Below are positions 62,721 to 64,000 of a DNA stretch of 64,000 nucleotides, piece by piece. The notes below the pieces were generated by a model. The model did not search any database. It was not told the DNA's origin and saw only the letters and a program-made list of their open reading frames with translations. Source of the stretch: Polaribacter sp. Its GTDB lineage: Bacteria > Bacteroidota > Bacteroidia > Flavobacteriales > Flavobacteriaceae. The position numbers were made by a program, and so were the translations under genes. Numbering within the stretch: the stretch's first letter is position 1; each line of letters opens with the position of its first letter. Location: NCBI GenBank assembly GCA_018663625.1, contig JABJPX010000038.1, forward strand, positions 1-64,000. Reading direction: 5' to 3'.

Positions 62721-63860
62721 TTACTTCATTTTTTCAAAAAACACCAATTCATAATCGGGTAACAATGCTGGGTTTGTAATTTTGATGAGGTCTTTCAATA
62801 CCAAGTCAGGTCTTGTTGTAGCCAATTCATAATAAAGAACACCGCCCGATTTCCCTTTTTTTGTGGTTGGCGTATAGATATTGTCATCTTGAAATGCTTT
62901 GAATTTTGCATACAGTGCATTGCTTTCTAGAAGTTGTTTTTTCGAAGTAAAGTACCCAGGAGCAATCCAGATATCGGCATTTGCACCTTTGTCAAAAACA
63001 CTTTCAAAGCTTAATGACAAACTTCCTTTTCCTTTGGTGTCTTTCCATAAATAAGTAAGGTTTGCGTCTTTTAAAAATTGTGCAACAAAACTTTCCCCAG
63101 CCGGTAAATTCCAAATGTCTTTGCTCATAATTGCACCCGATAAAACCGTCGGTTTTTGAAGTCCCAGTAAAGCAGTTTTTTTAGCATTTACATAATTGGT
63201 TTCAATTGCTTTAAAGATACTGTCTGCCTGTTTTTCTTTGTCAAACAAAACCCCAAAAAACTTAATCCATTCTGCTTTTCCTAACGGAGTTTCTTCAAGC
63301 CAATCGCCATTATAAATGACGTTAATTCCAGCTTTTTGTAGCGTTGTTAAACTTTTGTCGGGTGAAGTAACGCTGAATCCAACCACGAGTTCGGGCTGTA
63401 GATCCAATAAAATTTCGGTGTTCAAAGAGTTTTCTTTTCCAATTTCAGCAATCTTTCCAGCATCCAATAATTTTCTTGTACGTTCTGATGAAACATATTG
63501 TCCATGTGGAAATCCAACAATGGCATTTTCTGACTGTAACAATTCAACCATCGGAATGTGTGTGGTAGAGGTAACAACAATATTTTTAACAGGAATCTGA
63601 ATCGTATTTAATTTAGTATTTGCTAGTGCAGTACTGGGTATTTTTTTAGAGAGAGGGTAGGTAGCATCTTCGGTAGCATTTTGGTACGCTGATTTTATGA
63701 TTAGTTTTTTATTGCCTTTCTCTTCAACAATATCAAAGCCTTTGGCATGTGTGATTTTTGCAGATGCCGATTTTAATACGGCTCGTTGTGCTTCCTTTTT
63801 ACAAGAGACAATTGCTAGAAGCGATGCAATAAGCACAATTTTTAAGGAAGTAATTTTCAT
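62721..63860 (-). CDS. btuF: BtuF-like substrate-binding lipoprotein (probable corrinoid uptake)
   Basis: 379 residues from the ATG at 63860; an upstream in-frame start would place 16 residues before the signal peptide. The lipoprotein signal ends in the lipobox AIVSC. The protein has the two-lobed helical-backbone metal receptor fold: NIVVTSTTHIPMVELLQSENAIVGFPHG, then ILLDLQPELVVGFSVTSPDKSLTTLQKAGINVIYNGDWLEETPLGKAEWIKFFGVLFDKEKQAD, and later AGESFVAQFLKDANLTYLW. These are shared by B12, haem and siderophore binders. The divergent cobalamin riboswitch next to it makes a corrinoid the best guess. No permease or ATPase gene is in the window. Convergent with parC, 9 bp apart. Confidence 0.8.
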   Translation of the reverse strand: MKITSLKIVLIASLLAIVSCKKEAQRAVLKSASAKITHAKGFDIVEEKGNKKLIIKSAYQNATEDATYPLSKKIPSTALANTKLNTIQIPVKNIVVTSTTHIPMVELLQSENAIVGFPHGQYVSSERTRKLLDAGKIAEIGKENSLNTEILLDLQPELVVGFSVTSPDKSLTTLQKAGINVIYNGDWLEETPLGKAEWIKFFGVLFDKEKQADSIFKAIETNYVNAKKTALLGLQKPTVLSGAIMSKDIWNLPAGESFVAQFLKDANLTYLWKDTKGKGSLSLSFESVFDKGANADIWIAPGYFTSKKQLLESNALYAKFKAFQDDNIYTPTTKKGKSGGVLYYELATTRPDLVLKDLIKITNPALLPDYELVFFEKMK

Positions 63861-63884
63861 TTCTGTTAAATTATGCAACAAGAT

Positions 63885-63901
63885 TACAAAACAATTTTGT
63901 A
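63885..63901. promoter_or_regulatory. Palindrome in the btuF upstream region
   Basis: TACAAAA-CAA-TTTTGTA is a perfect 7-bp inverted repeat with a 3-nt centre, 24 bp before the btuF ATG and about 30 bp before the riboswitch. It may be an operator; it could equally be chance in A/T-rich DNA. Confidence 0.3.
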
Positions 63902-63929
63902 TTAGCAATTTTTATCTTAGTTTCGCATC

Positions 63930-64000
63930 GATTTTAGGTTTTGATATCACAGTCGTTTGCTATCAAATTAAAAGGGAATCTGGTTAAAATCCAGAACTGT
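63930..64000 (+). promoter_or_regulatory. Cobalamin riboswitch, 5' part (cut by window end)
   Basis: The B12-box core is visible: GGGAATCTGGT at 63974, TAAAATCC and then AGAACTGT at the very edge, fitting GGGAA-GGTnnAA-CC-ACTGT of the AdoCbl aptamer. TTTGATA (63940-63946) and TATCAAA (63961-63967) form an upstream paired arm, followed by AAAAGGGAA as expected. It reads rightwards, away from btuF, so it should control an unseen gene, most likely a TonB-dependent B12 receptor (BtuB) or other corrinoid gene. Binding AdoCbl would switch the downstream gene off. Confidence 0.85.

Noticed and set aside
1-64000. Prophage, insertion sequence, CRISPR array, toxin-antitoxin or defence island
   Set aside because: No integrase, transposase, terminal inverted repeats, spacer arrays, nuclease-helicase clusters or composition breaks were found; the content is core metabolism throughout.

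Overview
The window reads as a stretch of chromosome from a member of the Bacteroidota, most probably a marine Flavobacteriaceae. Reasons: low G+C and very A/T-rich spacers; promoters of the TAnnTTTG (-7) type; a carotenoid cluster of the flavobacterial layout (MerR-crtI-crtB-crtZ); ECF sigma/FecR/STN-TonB receptor signalling; a DHBP synthase with a decayed GTP cyclohydrolase domain; class II IlvC; and a Bacteroidota-type NADP-dependent GAPDH. I see no prophage, insertion sequence, CRISPR array, tRNA or rRNA. Almost all of it is core metabolism.

Layout. 1-301: C-terminus of a threonine aldolase. 289-1401: ECF sigma factor with a membrane-protein partner, on the minus strand. 1519-5264: B12-domain MerR regulator followed by crtI-crtB-crtZ, packed almost without gaps. 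5278-11960: minus-strand run tpx-dgkA-ftsK-lolA-lptG-ribB. 12082-13766: MATE pump and a small acidic protein. 14060-21427: long minus-strand run from an acyl-CoA reductase through serC, serA, yggS, an exonuclease, a K+ channel and miaA to an OmpH/Skp-like protein, with a ferredoxin gene diverging from its head. 22014-29454: ECF sigma, FecR and two related TonB receptors. 29581-33543: ychF, a lipoprotein, gcvT and a VF530-family protein. 33597-38410: thrABC. 38725-40293: unknown helical-repeat protein. 40426-53398: leuACDB-ilvDBNCA-gapN. 53401-57824: topB, a GNAT enzyme and lysA, on the minus strand. 58116-62711: parE-parC. 62721-64000: a BtuF-like lipoprotein diverging from a cobalamin riboswitch whose gene lies beyond the window.

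How the genes work together. CrtB makes phytoene, CrtI desaturates it to lycopene and CrtZ hydroxylates the rings. The cyclase needed between CrtI and CrtZ is not in the window. The regulator just upstream carries both B12-contact motifs of CarH-type light sensors (W-x9-EH and ExHxxG), and the crtI leader holds two copies of ATTTGT-N3-ACAAMT exactly 40 bp apart. The 33.6-53.4 kb block turns aspartate into threonine, and threonine and pyruvate into the Ile/Val/Leu precursors. Both thrA and ilvD are preceded by short reading frames rich in Ile (and Thr) codons. The ilv one is followed by a strong intrinsic terminator. The two peptides share HIIS at the same position, so I read them as related ribosome-mediated attenuators.

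The most original observations are the paired attenuator leader peptides, the CarH-like regulator with its candidate operators and a Gln at the expected light-state ligand position, a dispersed-repeat sequence embedded in frame in topB, the interleaved divergent promoters between the ferredoxin and the acyl-CoA reductase/serine genes, and the partial cobalamin riboswitch at the right edge.
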